From the NCBI RefSeq assembly GCF_013761175.1, contig NZ_JACDUR010000002.1:626816-690815 (forward strand): a DNA stretch of 64,000 bases. The letters are read 5' to 3'. Made by a program: the position numbers and the translations under genes. Shown here one piece after another: positions 25,541 to 35,152 of the stretch. A model generated the notes under the pieces. That model worked only from the letters and a program-made list of their open reading frames with translations. It did not search any database and had not been told where the DNA came from. Position 1 is the stretch's first letter, and each line of letters starts with the position of its first letter. This DNA comes from Nonomuraea soli. Lineage in GTDB: Bacteria; Actinomycetota; Actinomycetes; Streptosporangiales; Streptosporangiaceae.

Positions 25541-28500
25541 TCAGGCCGGGCAGGACGTCGAGTCGGTTTCCCGCGTCAATGCGCAGATGGCGCGAAGGGG
25601 ATCATCGGGGATGTTCAGGCGCCAGATCTCCACGCCGGAATCGGTGGCGACCGCCAACTGTTCGCCCGTGGGGCTGAAGGCCAGGCCGGTGACGCCGCCC
25701 GGCACGCGGAGCGGAGGAGCCAGCAGCCCGCCGTATTCGACGTTCCAGACATGCACCTCGCCGTTGCTGGTTCCGGCGGCCAGCATCCGCGCGTCGGAAC
25801 TGAACGCGAGGTGATAGATCGGGGACGTGGTGACCACGAAGTCTCGCAGACGTCGGTGGGTGCCGGCATCCCAGATGCCGACGCGCCCGGTCTGGCCCTC
25901 GGCTGCGGCCACCAGTTCGCCGTCGTCGCTGACATCGACGTCGGAGACGCGGGACCATCCTGTCTTCAGGATCGCGCCAGGCCTTTCCGGTTCGCGAGTC
26001 GTCCTGAGTTCGACGGTGCCGGAATGTGCCAGCGCCAGGGTCTCGCCGCCTACTGCCAGGCCGAGGATTCCTTTGCCGAACGGCTTGGTCAGGGGTTGGG
26101 CGCTGGCGGCATCCCATATCTGCGCCTGTCCGCTGCCACCGGTCGCGATGATCTTGCCGTCCTGGCTGTAGGCGAGGTCTCTGTAGATCGCGGAGGTGGC
26201 AGGTGAGACCGCCTTCACCGCGCCGTCCGACCATAGCCGGAGGTTGTCCTTCCGGCCGGTGGTGGCCAGCGTGCGCCCGTCGGGACTGACGGCCACGGCC
26301 CTGACCTGCTCCGGATGAACATACGACGTGTGGGTTCCAGCGGGCAGATCCCACACGTGGACCTCGTTGCCGTCGGCAACGGCTAATCGCCCATCTGGGT
26401 GGTAGGTCACAGCTGGCTGGTTGTGCCGGGTAGGCAGCAGTTTTCCCTCCGGCTGCCAGGAGGCCGTATCCCACAGCCGCACGGTTCCCCCCGCGACAGC
26501 TGTAGCCAGAGTTCGGCCGTCAGGGGCGAGCGCCACAGCGGTGAGGTATCGCCCCTGGCCGTCGAACGCCGCGCCGCGCTGCCGTAAGGTCTCCATATCC
26601 CACAGCCGGGCTGTCATGTCGGTGCTCGACGAGGCCAGAGTCTTACCGTCGGCGCTGAAGGCCAGACCCGTGACGCTTCGGTCGTGACGGAACGTGGCGA
26701 GGGTTTTCCGGGTGCCGACGTCCCATACCGTGATCGCATAGTCGGTCCCGCCGGCTGCCAGCGTGGCACCGTCTGGGGCGAAGGTCACCGCGTTGACGAT
26801 CGAGTTGCCTTCGGTCAACGTCTTGATCAGCCGGCGTGTGCCGAGGTCCCACAGCTGAACCTTGCCGTCGTTGCCGCCGGTGGCCAGGGTGTCGCCGCGA
26901 GGGCTGAGCGCGACGATGGTGGTCTGCCCGGTCGGCTTCGTCCTCAGCGGTGGCATGGACAGGCGGCGCCGCTCAACATCCCACAGGCGAACTGTCCCCT
27001 CCTCGGTCACGGTGGCGAGGCTTCGGCCGTCACGGCTGAAGGACACCGACAGAACCGGGCTGTCGTGCCGTAGCGGCTCTGTCAGCGGACGCAGGGTCGT
27101 GGGGTCGAGGAGCACCGCGCTCTTGTCGGAGAGGGCGACCGCCAGTCTGGCGCCGTCCGCGCTGAACGACAGCCCACGAACCTTGGCGCCGGGGAAGCGC
27201 GTGGTGACTGCGTTGTCGCCGGTATGCGAATCCCACAGTTCGAGCACGCCGCTTCTTTCCCCTGCGGTCGCGAGGCGGGTGTTGTCCGGGCTGAACGCGA
27301 TGACGATCTTCGAGTCGTCGACTGGCAAGACCGCCCGGAGCCGAGTGGTGATCGTCCGGAGCATTCGGTATCGGGCCGCGGGTGTTTGCGTGAGGGCCCA
27401 GGACCGCGCGGCCAGGTGCCCGGCGAGCACAGGATCCCGCTGCCATGCGTCGTCGCTCTGGCGCAACAGTGCGGCCGCCCCAGCGGCGACGACGTTGTCG
27501 TGGAGGACATAGGCGCCGCCGCTGGAGGCCAGCAGTACGAGCGACGCTGTAAGTGTCTTCCATGTGTGGGGGCGGCGGGCCTGACGGGCCGCGTGCTGCC
27601 AGGTTCGTGCCTTTCGCACCTTGAGTCGTGGCGGTGTAAGCGTCTTCACCGCAGCGAAGTCCTGCTCTGGGACGACAAGGCGCCGGATGCCCGCAGCGGC
27701 CGTGACCTTCTGCTCATACCCTCCGACGGACGCGAGGGTGCCATCCTCTTTGAGGTCTCCGATGATCGCCACGTGCGAGCGTGGGTTGAACCACGTCAAC
27801 GTGTGCAGCCGACGGTGCCTTCGCTCCAGTTCGTTCAGGACGAAGGCGAATGCCGTGCTCAAGGAGCCGCCGACGATACGTGGCATGGGTCCGGCCACCA
27901 GCTCGCTGGTCTGCGACTCGATCGTCCACAGCACCTGTCCGCGCAGCTTTCCTCCCGCGTGCCGCCATGCGATTTCCAGTCCGCGCCGGAACGCTTTGTC
28001 GGCGGAGAAGAACGTCATCTGCGATGGATCGGGGGCTAGGCCTGGTGGGCGGTCAGGGATCAGGCGCGCGGAGAGCCGGCCCTGCAGGCCGCTGTTGTCC
28101 TGCCCGTTGTTGTTGATCGCGAACAGGACGCGTATCGCGGCCTCCGCCGCGGTGCCAGGATCTTCGTTGGACAGCCAGGCCAACGCGGCGTCGGTGCCCG
28201 CCCGCCCGGGAATGGGGGTGGCGTACGCGCGCTGCTGCCAGTCCTGCCACGCCTCCATGCGCTGCTCGCGCGCGCTTGGGTCAGATATGGACAAGGCCAG
28301 GCCGGCGAACCGGCGGGCCGCGATGATCGCGGATGGCACCGGCGTCTCGCCCTCCAAGAAACGCGGATAGAAGACGTGCGGCAGCTGCCCGAGGAGATCT
28401 TCGAGGAGGGTTCCGCCCTTCTCGATCCGGGTGAGAAGCTCCACATCCCCGGAACCGACGCACGTCTTGACGAATGTCGTGAACGGCGCGCCGGATCCCA

Positions 28501-28570
28501 CGAGATCGACAGCGTGGCAATCGACGGGAACAGACCCCTCGATGAGCTTTTTGATGTCTTCGTGGTTCAC
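25541..28570 (-). CDS. Lon-like (S16) domain / transmembrane / WD40 repeat protein
   Basis: A 1009-residue protein starting at GTG. Residues 1-190 are a helical region I do not recognise. Residues about 190-305 resemble the Lon proteolytic domain: GGSLSTAFAF aligns with the DGPSAG nucleophile region (Ser236), and IIGDLKEDGTLASVGGYEQK aligns with the Lon segment carrying the catalytic lysine (Lys288). A single membrane helix lies near 338-358. From about 400 to the end are some 14 WD40 blades (LAFSADGKTLASSSTDMTAR style), enough for two propellers. There is no AAA+ or STAND NTPase domain, unlike Lon or most bacterial WD40 signalling proteins. It overlaps the upstream 411-residue gene by GTGA. 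Confidence 0.75.
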   Translation of the reverse strand: MNHEDIKKLIEGSVPVDCHAVDLVGSGAPFTTFVKTCVGSGDVELLTRIEKGGTLLEDLLGQLPHVFYPRFLEGETPVPSAIIAARRFAGLALSISDPSAREQRMEAWQDWQQRAYATPIPGRAGTDAALAWLSNEDPGTAAEAAIRVLFAINNNGQDNSGLQGRLSARLIPDRPPGLAPDPSQMTFFSADKAFRRGLEIAWRHAGGKLRGQVLWTIESQTSELVAGPMPRIVGGSLSTAFAFVLNELERRHRRLHTLTWFNPRSHVAIIGDLKEDGTLASVGGYEQKVTAAAGIRRLVVPEQDFAAVKTLTPPRLKVRKARTWQHAARQARRPHTWKTLTASLVLLASSGGAYVLHDNVVAAGAAALLRQSDDAWQRDPVLAGHLAARSWALTQTPAARYRMLRTITTRLRAVLPVDDSKIVIAFSPDNTRLATAGERSGVLELWDSHTGDNAVTTRFPGAKVRGLSFSADGARLAVALSDKSAVLLDPTTLRPLTEPLRHDSPVLSVSFSRDGRSLATVTEEGTVRLWDVERRRLSMPPLRTKPTGQTTIVALSPRGDTLATGGNDGKVQLWDLGTRRLIKTLTEGNSIVNAVTFAPDGATLAAGGTDYAITVWDVGTRKTLATFRHDRSVTGLAFSADGKTLASSSTDMTARLWDMETLRQRGAAFDGQGRYLTAVALAPDGRTLATAVAGGTVRLWDTASWQPEGKLLPTRHNQPAVTYHPDGRLAVADGNEVHVWDLPAGTHTSYVHPEQVRAVAVSPDGRTLATTGRKDNLRLWSDGAVKAVSPATSAIYRDLAYSQDGKIIATGGSGQAQIWDAASAQPLTKPFGKGILGLAVGGETLALAHSGTVELRTTREPERPGAILKTGWSRVSDVDVSDDGELVAAAEGQTGRVGIWDAGTHRRLRDFVVTTSPIYHLAFSSDARMLAAGTSNGEVHVWNVEYGGLLAPPLRVPGGVTGLAFSPTGEQLAVATDSGVEIWRLNIPDDPLRAICALTRETDSTSCPA

Positions 28571-29802
28571 AGGACATCCCCAGAGAGACGGTCCAGCAGA
28601 GCGTGCAGAGCATGATCGTGGGACATCATGGCGGCGAGCTCGCGCCAGCGCCGCAACGCGGGGAGCGGCAGATTCGCAGGTAAGGAGGGTATGAGGTGCT
28701 CCTCGCGCAAGTCGGCCACCTCGGAGGCCCCGATAGCGGGCATGGTCACATCCACGTCGAACTCGTCGGACGGAAGCCGGACAGGGAGCATGCCGGAGAA
28801 CTCGTCCGCACGCTGTTCCAGCGGTATGAGGAAGGTGCGGGGGCCTACGTCCACGCGCATGACCACGACGCCGTACACCTCGGCGACGGAACCGGCGCGC
28901 CCAGGATCGAGCCGCGCGGCCACACTCAGCTCCAGAACTCCACTGCTCGTGACCACGGCCTCGACCTCGAAGGGAGGCTTACGCAGCCGGTCGGGTCTGC
29001 GACGCACGCCGAGCGTGTCGGCGGCGGGAGCAAGCATGGTCTGCACCCGCGTCGGCTCCTCGCCCGGGTCGGATGACTCCATCAGCTTCCGCGCGCCCCG
29101 CGAGGCGAACGGTGTCAGCAACGGATCACGGCCAGGAAGATCTCGAAGGAGGAGGGACATCGCCTCACGGGTGGAAGAGGGAACCCGGGCCGCCTCCAGC
29201 TCGGAGATCCGGCCGCACAACGCGGTGGCGCCTACCCGCGCGGCTATGGCGTCGCCGAAACGCAGGCCGGCCGCGAGCTGATCCAGCGCCGCGGTGAAGC
29301 GGGACCCGGCGGGGGCGAACCAGTGCCGTAGCAAGGTGTCGGGAACAGACGCAGGCCCTCTCAGCGTCGCCCGTATCTGTCCTGCCAACCGGGTCACCAG
29401 CTCCCACGGAAGCACATGGAAGAGGTGCGGAGGCGGGTCGCCCTCTGCCACGAGCCGCGCCAGCAGCAGGTATCGCAGCGGCCGCTCCTCTCCGGCCAAC
29501 ACGGAGATCGACTCCGCGTCCCAGGGCGCATGCGGCCACATGTCCTCCAGCCGCCGCAGCACGCGCACCCCTTCCCGCGTAATCCGAATCGGCGTGGCCG
29601 TCTCGTCCACCTCGACGAGCGTCGTGCCGGTGCGCTCATGCACAAGCACGAGTGCCCCGTCCGCGCGGTCGTGCCGCCATCCGTGCGCGAAGTACGGCAG
29701 ATGCCGCGCATCCGCCCTCTCATCCCCGTCGTTGACGTTGGCATGCAGGTCAGTGGATGGTCTCACCCAATTGCTGAGCGGCCTAGCCGGCATGACGGCC
29801 AC
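28567..29802 (-). CDS. unknown protein, middle gene of the Lon-WD40 operon
   Basis: A 411-residue soluble protein with no motif I can name. The N-terminal 130 residues contain a beta-hairpin-rich part (GALVLVHERTGTTLVEVD), the middle is helical, and residues about 280-370 look like a beta-sandwich (FEVEAVVTSSGVLELSVAAR). The start overlaps the nucleotidyltransferase gene by 20 bases (a Met three codons in is an alternative), and the stop overlaps the Lon-WD40 gene by four bases. Such coupling implies that the three products act together. Confidence 0.6.
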   Translation of the reverse strand: MAVMPARPLSNWVRPSTDLHANVNDGDERADARHLPYFAHGWRHDRADGALVLVHERTGTTLVEVDETATPIRITREGVRVLRRLEDMWPHAPWDAESISVLAGEERPLRYLLLARLVAEGDPPPHLFHVLPWELVTRLAGQIRATLRGPASVPDTLLRHWFAPAGSRFTAALDQLAAGLRFGDAIAARVGATALCGRISELEAARVPSSTREAMSLLLRDLPGRDPLLTPFASRGARKLMESSDPGEEPTRVQTMLAPAADTLGVRRRPDRLRKPPFEVEAVVTSSGVLELSVAARLDPGRAGSVAEVYGVVVMRVDVGPRTFLIPLEQRADEFSGMLPVRLPSDEFDVDVTMPAIGASEVADLREEHLIPSLPANLPLPALRRWRELAAMMSHDHALHALLDRLSGDVL

Positions 29803-30847
29803 CCCATCGCACCGCGTGGATCAGTGTCCCGGCCACGGTCCCCAGCCGTTGCACCGCTCGCATCGCTGCTGGTGCCTGCTCCTCGGGGATGCATTTCCCC
29901 CAGAAGCCAAGAAGACTTCTCCGCATGTCGGCGGGCAGGTCACAGGCCAGGTCGACAAGATGGCGATCTACCCACGCGGCCGCCTCCGACATGTCAGCGT
30001 CCGGTGAGCGGACGGCGAACTTCACCGTTCGAATCACGACCTTTGCGCACTCGAGAGGGTCACCACCCGTGTAGACGGGCGCCAGTGTCCGTGGCTTGGC
30101 GCGAAGATGCCGCACCCCCCGGCCGGACGGATCGATCAGGACGTGCCTGCGTAAGTCGTAGTAGAGGCCATTGATCGTCAGATCACGCGTGCCGACGTCG
30201 TCGAGTAGATCGCCGCCCGAGGCGGGAAAGTGGAACCCGTGCTGCGACAGCGCCTTGTACTCGATGATGCGCTCGGTATCGGGCATACCGCCCATGACGG
30301 AAAGGACGCGACCGGGTGAGAGGTGAGGGCGATGGTCTCCAAGACCGTTGATGGCAAGCATGTCAGGAGCCAGGCTGTGAAGCTCACCGGGCAGCATCGT
30401 GCCGGCGAAGTCCAGGTCGTTGACCGGCGCCGCCGGGTCGGCCACAAGATCCCGAACGGCTCCGCCGATCAGCCATATGGCGCAGTCCCGGCGGGTGAAC
30501 TCCTCAACCAGTGATCCCACGAACCGGCCCGGCCCGGGACGCAGGCCGATGGCTCTGCTCACCGCCGCGCGAAGCCCTGGCGTGATGTCGTCCGCATCCG
30601 TCACATCCCTCGCGGCAAGCCGGTGGGCGACCTGCGGACCGCACCGCCTGATGCCCGGATGCTCGCGCGCCGGGATCGGCCGCGTCGGGATCTGTGGGCT
30701 GACCTCATCGCCCGCCAAGAGCAGTCTGTCGTCGGGAACGGGACCGGTAGTAGTGGCGAACCCCGCCACCGGCGCCCCACCCACATGGTCGCCCTTGACC
30801 AGCGGACCGTCGACCTGCCGCTCATAGAGCATGCGTAAATCGGCCAT
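29783..30847 (-). CDS. truncated class II CCA-type nucleotidyltransferase
   Basis: A 354-residue protein with a Pol-beta-superfamily head. The motif GGAVRD lies at residues 128-133, the metal-binding Asp pair at 144 and 146 (NDLDF), and RDLTINGLYYDL at 221-232 matches the RRDFTINA motif of tRNA CCA-adding enzymes and poly(A) polymerases. It has a 100-residue N-terminal extension and only about 120 residues after the head, so the tRNA-binding body and tail domains are mostly missing. A housekeeping role is therefore unlikely. It heads the three-gene operon and is divergent from a putative regulator. Confidence 0.75.
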   Translation of the reverse strand: MADLRMLYERQVDGPLVKGDHVGGAPVAGFATTTGPVPDDRLLLAGDEVSPQIPTRPIPAREHPGIRRCGPQVAHRLAARDVTDADDITPGLRAAVSRAIGLRPGPGRFVGSLVEEFTRRDCAIWLIGGAVRDLVADPAAPVNDLDFAGTMLPGELHSLAPDMLAINGLGDHRPHLSPGRVLSVMGGMPDTERIIEYKALSQHGFHFPASGGDLLDDVGTRDLTINGLYYDLRRHVLIDPSGRGVRHLRAKPRTLAPVYTGGDPLECAKVVIRTVKFAVRSPDADMSEAAAWVDRHLVDLACDLPADMRRSLLGFWGKCIPEEQAPAAMRAVQRLGTVAGTLIHAVRWGGRHAG

Positions 30848-30953
30848 GCGCTGAGCTCACCTGCCCTAAGTCTCATGTTTCGTCCGAATGGCACGACTGG
30901 CCGGCGAGCAGGGCGGCTATCCTGCCGACACGGCCGTGAAGGGCCCATAGAAG

Positions 30954-30963
30954 CAGACGTCTG
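30954..30963. promoter_or_regulatory. 10-bp palindrome in the divergent region of the Lon-WD40 module
   Basis: CAGACGTCTG is a perfect palindrome 41 bases before the GTG start of the putative regulator and 107 bases from the nucleotidyltransferase start. It is the only clear symmetric element in this 147-base gap, but ten bases is short. Confidence 0.3.
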
Positions 30964-30994
30964 TCGCTGATAGATCGCATCCAGAGGTGCCATC

Positions 30995-31885
30995 GTGGCA
31001 AGGGAGCCCGTCCCCACCGGGGCAGAGCACGCCGGGCAGCTACTGCGAGACCTGCTGCTCAACCGGCCGGATTACCGTCGGCGCTGGCAGCGCCTTCAGC
31101 AGCGGCGTACAGCGTCGAATCTCCCCAGCAATCGCGCAGTCGCCAACGTCGTGGCTGCTCACCTGGTCGAGAAGGGACTCCTGCCGGACGCGATCGAGGA
31201 TCCCGGAAGGATGTTGAAGGACCGCATCGGTCGCGCCCTGGCCGGCGTGATCGTCAGCCCCGACACCATCACCATGCTCGTAGACGCCTTCGAGATGAGC
31301 CACGAGGACGAAAGCGCTCTGAGGGAAGCGCTCACAAACCCGCCACCAGCGGGGATTCGAGCCCCACAGCCGCTCCCCGTGCGACAACGCCACCGCACGC
31401 TGATGCTCTTCGAACACCGCACCATCGACGCCCATGGGCGGGCCGTCGCTCACCACTCCACGAAAACCATCCGTGCCTGCGAGGACAGGATCGACTGCTA
31501 TCCGTGCTTCCTGTCGCCGAGAACCGCCACTGTCGAGACCATCCACGAGGTCCGCATGGAACCGCCGATGATGAAGATCCTTCTACCGAGACCTTTGCTG
31601 ACGGGCGAGGACACCGTCGTGGAATATCGCCGTACCTTTCTCCCGCAAGGGGAGCCCGACACGGAATACCGCAGGGTCTTCCACGCCCGCGCCGAAAGCG
31701 TCAGCATCATGGTGCAGTTCCACGGCGAGCGGCTGCCGCGGTACACGTGGTGGTCGACCTGGGACCACTACCGTGCCGGCACTCTCGTCGCCGAGGAGCC
31801 TGTGGCGCTGGACAGCCTTCATCGCGTGCACCGTTACTTCCCTGCACTGGAGAACGTGGCGACAGGCTTCCGCTGGGCATGGTGA
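30995..31885 (+). CDS. putative helix-turn-helix regulator with unknown C-terminal domain
   Basis: A 296-residue protein starting at GTG with AGAGG before it. Residues about 15-110 are helical, with a pattern (AVANVVAAHLVEKG, then VSPDTITMLVDAFEMSHED) like the all-helical XRE-type modules found beside actinobacterial signalling genes. Residues about 130-296 form a beta-rich domain (RHRTLMLFEHRTIDAHGR, YTWWSTWDHYRAGTLV) with no family I know. It is divergent from the nucleotidyltransferase operon, which suggests that it controls or senses for it. Confidence 0.55.
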   Translation: MAREPVPTGAEHAGQLLRDLLLNRPDYRRRWQRLQQRRTASNLPSNRAVANVVAAHLVEKGLLPDAIEDPGRMLKDRIGRALAGVIVSPDTITMLVDAFEMSHEDESALREALTNPPPAGIRAPQPLPVRQRHRTLMLFEHRTIDAHGRAVAHHSTKTIRACEDRIDCYPCFLSPRTATVETIHEVRMEPPMMKILLPRPLLTGEDTVVEYRRTFLPQGEPDTEYRRVFHARAESVSIMVQFHGERLPRYTWWSTWDHYRAGTLVAEEPVALDSLHRVHRYFPALENVATGFRWAW

Positions 31886-32119
31886 TTCCACTAACCGCCA
31901 CGGGCGTGGTGCTGCTGTTGTCGGCGCGATCGCCAGCGTCTGCGTCGTGGTGGGAGAGTAACGGTCGTAGGCGACGTAATCTCTCGCGCCTTGGCCGCTT
32001 TCGTTGCATAGGGCGCTTCGTCGGCGCCGAGTCCTTCGTCGGCTATGACCGCGCAGGTCGTCCCGGGGCGCGGCCCCGTGCCAGCGGTGTACAACGTCCA
32101 CACAGGGATGCACGACCAA

Positions 32120-33391
32120 TCACGATCCTTGGCCTTCGCCCACGGGCGTCGGCTCGGGGGTGCCGCGCAGCCGGTCCAGATAGCGCATGACCGGAGTGGC
32201 GGTGATGCCGTGCAGGACGACCGAGGCCAGCACCGTGAAAGCGACCACCGCCCACACCTCCTCTGCCGGGACGCCGAAGTCGGCGTGCCCCAGCGCGTAG
32301 GCCAGGTAGTACATCGAGCCGATGCCGCGGATGCCGAACACCGAGATGACGGCCCGCTCACGGGGACCGGCGGGGCCGCGCAGCTGGGCCAGCCAGCCGG
32401 TCAGCGGCCGGATGACGAGCAGCAGCAGGAGCGCGACCGCGATGCCGCGCCAGGTGAGCGCGGCCAGTCCGCCTGTCGCGATGAAGCCGCCGAGCAGGAG
32501 CAGGAGCCAGGCGGTGAACAGCCGCTCGATCTGCTCGATGAAGCCGTGCAGGATGCCGTTGTAGCCGTGGTCGCGCTCGGCGTTGCGGATCGTGCACGCG
32601 GTCACGAAGACCGCGATGAAGCCGTAGCCCTGCACGAGTTCGGTCAGCCCGTAGGCGAGGAAGGTGGCGGCGAGGGCGACGAAACCGTCACGGTGCTCGG
32701 CCAGGCGCAGGTTCTCGGTGCTGGCGTGGAAGAACAGCCTGCCGAGCAGGCGTCCGATCACCAGCCCGCCGACCACTCCTGCGGCCACCCGGTAGAGCAC
32801 ATCGGTCAGCGCCCATTCCCCTGTCCAGGCCAGGCCTCCCACGGTGGCGAGCGCGATGGCGGCGTAGACCACGGGGAAGGCCAGGCCGTCGTTCAGCCCG
32901 GCCTCGGAGGTCAGGGCGAAGCGGACTTCGTCGTCGGCGTTCTCGGCGTCCACGGGCTCTCCGACCTGGACGTCGGAGGCCAGGACCGGGTCGGTGGGAG
33001 CGAGAACCGCACCGAGCAGCAGGGCCGCGGCCGGAGGCCAGCCCAGCAGCCAGAACGCCAGCAGCGCGACCGCGGTGATGGTCAGCGGCATCGTCCAGCC
33101 GAGCAGCCGCCAGGTCGAGGACCAGCGGCGCAGGCCGATGCGACGGTTGAGCGCCAGGCCCGCGCCCATGAGTGAGATGACCACGCAGATCTCGGTGACG
33201 TGCTCGAGGGCGCTCCGGTGGGCGATGGGGTCGGGCTCGGCCAGCGGCACCGGCAGCCAGAACAGCAGCATCCCGCCGATCAGGCAGGCCAGGGGCAGGG
33301 AGAAGGGCAGACGGCGCAGCACCCCGGGCAGTACTGCGGCCGAGATGGCGCCCACACCGGCCAGGGCGAAGACGAGATCGACATTGGTCAC
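32120..33391 (-). CDS. CPA1-family monovalent cation/proton antiporter
   Basis: A 423-residue membrane protein with 12 or so helices. The ion-binding region reads LAPTDPVLASDVQV, and the second conserved segment is TSEAGLNDGLAFPVV with the ND pair typical of Na+/H+ or K+/H+ antiporters. A late FGIRGIGSMYYLAYALG segment also matches the family. It exchanges cytoplasmic Na+ or K+ for protons. I start at GTG 33391 because GGAGGG lies five bases upstream; the frame extends farther without a better start. Confidence 0.9.
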   Translation of the reverse strand: MTNVDLVFALAGVGAISAAVLPGVLRRLPFSLPLACLIGGMLLFWLPVPLAEPDPIAHRSALEHVTEICVVISLMGAGLALNRRIGLRRWSSTWRLLGWTMPLTITAVALLAFWLLGWPPAAALLLGAVLAPTDPVLASDVQVGEPVDAENADDEVRFALTSEAGLNDGLAFPVVYAAIALATVGGLAWTGEWALTDVLYRVAAGVVGGLVIGRLLGRLFFHASTENLRLAEHRDGFVALAATFLAYGLTELVQGYGFIAVFVTACTIRNAERDHGYNGILHGFIEQIERLFTAWLLLLLGGFIATGGLAALTWRGIAVALLLLLVIRPLTGWLAQLRGPAGPRERAVISVFGIRGIGSMYYLAYALGHADFGVPAEEVWAVVAFTVLASVVLHGITATPVMRYLDRLRGTPEPTPVGEGQGS

Positions 33392-33754
33392 TCGTCCCTC
33401 CTGCCCCGCTGACCAGAAAAGTGCAGGAAAACGGCCAAGTCGCTTGAAAGTCGGGCGAAAGGAGACCGGGCTGGTGTTCAGTATGGTGGACATGCATTCG
33501 GCCCAAGCCCTGATCCGAGACGCGGCGCTGGAGCTGACGGATCATCGGCGGAACGCCGTCCTCCGTCCAGCTGTGTGCCCCTCGAGGAGGGGCTCGCGGA
33601 GATCCCCCGGCTGGGCATGTGGCCGGGTCGCCGGACTCTTGCACTGAGCAACGGCCTGTTAAACTCAGGGCCCTGGTGTGCCGGGAAGACTGGTCGGCGT
33701 CCGACCTCACCGTGCCTGAAAGCGCGGTGGCAACGCTACCGAGGACGCCATCAC
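33392..33754. other. intergenic region between antiporter and STAS genes
   Basis: These 363 bases separate divergent genes and should hold both promoters. I see no convincing gene, repeat or RNA. One plus-strand frame is continuous with the STAS gene from 33575, but it lacks a ribosome-binding site and has the composition of chance coding. Confidence 0.4.
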
Positions 33755-34102
33755 ATGGACACGCTCACCATCACCATCGACCGACACGGCTACATCGTGA
33801 TCATCCGCTTACGGGGCGAGCTGGACATGGTCACCGCGCCGAGCCTGCGCGACTGCCTCACCCTGGCGCTGATCGAATTCGAGTCGCCCATGGTGGTCAT
33901 CGACGCCGCCGAGCTCACCTTCTGCGACAGCAGCGGGCTTTCCGCCCTGCTCAGCGGCACCTCGTTGACCGAGGCGGCCGGCGGGAGCCTCGTGTTGAGC
34001 GCGGTGAACGGGCATCTGCGGCGGCTCCTTCATCTCACCGGCCTGTCGGAGCGCTTCCAGATCTTCCCGACCGTGCAGGAGGCTGTCGCTCACCTGGGAT
34101 GA
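33755..34102 (+). CDS. STAS-domain anti-sigma factor antagonist
   Basis: A 115-residue single STAS domain. The phosphorylation loop is FCDSSGLSAL with serines 59 and 60, as in SpoIIAA and BldG. Such proteins, when unphosphorylated, bind an anti-sigma kinase and free a sigma factor. I start at MDTLTITIDRHG with GAGGA nine bases upstream. No kinase gene is adjacent; the nearest is at 43862 beside a second STAS gene. Confidence 0.9.
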   Translation: MDTLTITIDRHGYIVIIRLRGELDMVTAPSLRDCLTLALIEFESPMVVIDAAELTFCDSSGLSALLSGTSLTEAAGGSLVLSAVNGHLRRLLHLTGLSERFQIFPTVQEAVAHLG

Positions 34103-34267
34103 GATGCCCGCCGCCCTGTGGCTCAAGGGCCTGGCCGCCGGCAATCCCACCTGGAGATGGCAGCCGCGTCATCTGGTGCGCGGGCCGCGGCGCTGTTAAC
34201 GTCGTCAATGGAGCGCCGGGAAGCCTGGTCGGCAACGTCATACCCGACCGACCTCAGGGAGGCGCCC

Positions 34268-35148
<881 letters not shown>

Positions 35149-35152
<4 letters not shown>

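Noticed and set aside
25541-28570. The WD40 protein considered as a STAND NTPase signalling protein.
   Set aside because: I found no Walker A (GxxxxGKS/T) or Walker B motif anywhere in the chain; the middle domain fits Lon S16 better.
31886-32119. The 234-base gap after the putative regulator, considered as an insertion-sequence remnant because it borders the unusual block.
   Set aside because: No transposase motif, terminal inverted repeat or target duplication could be found by eye.
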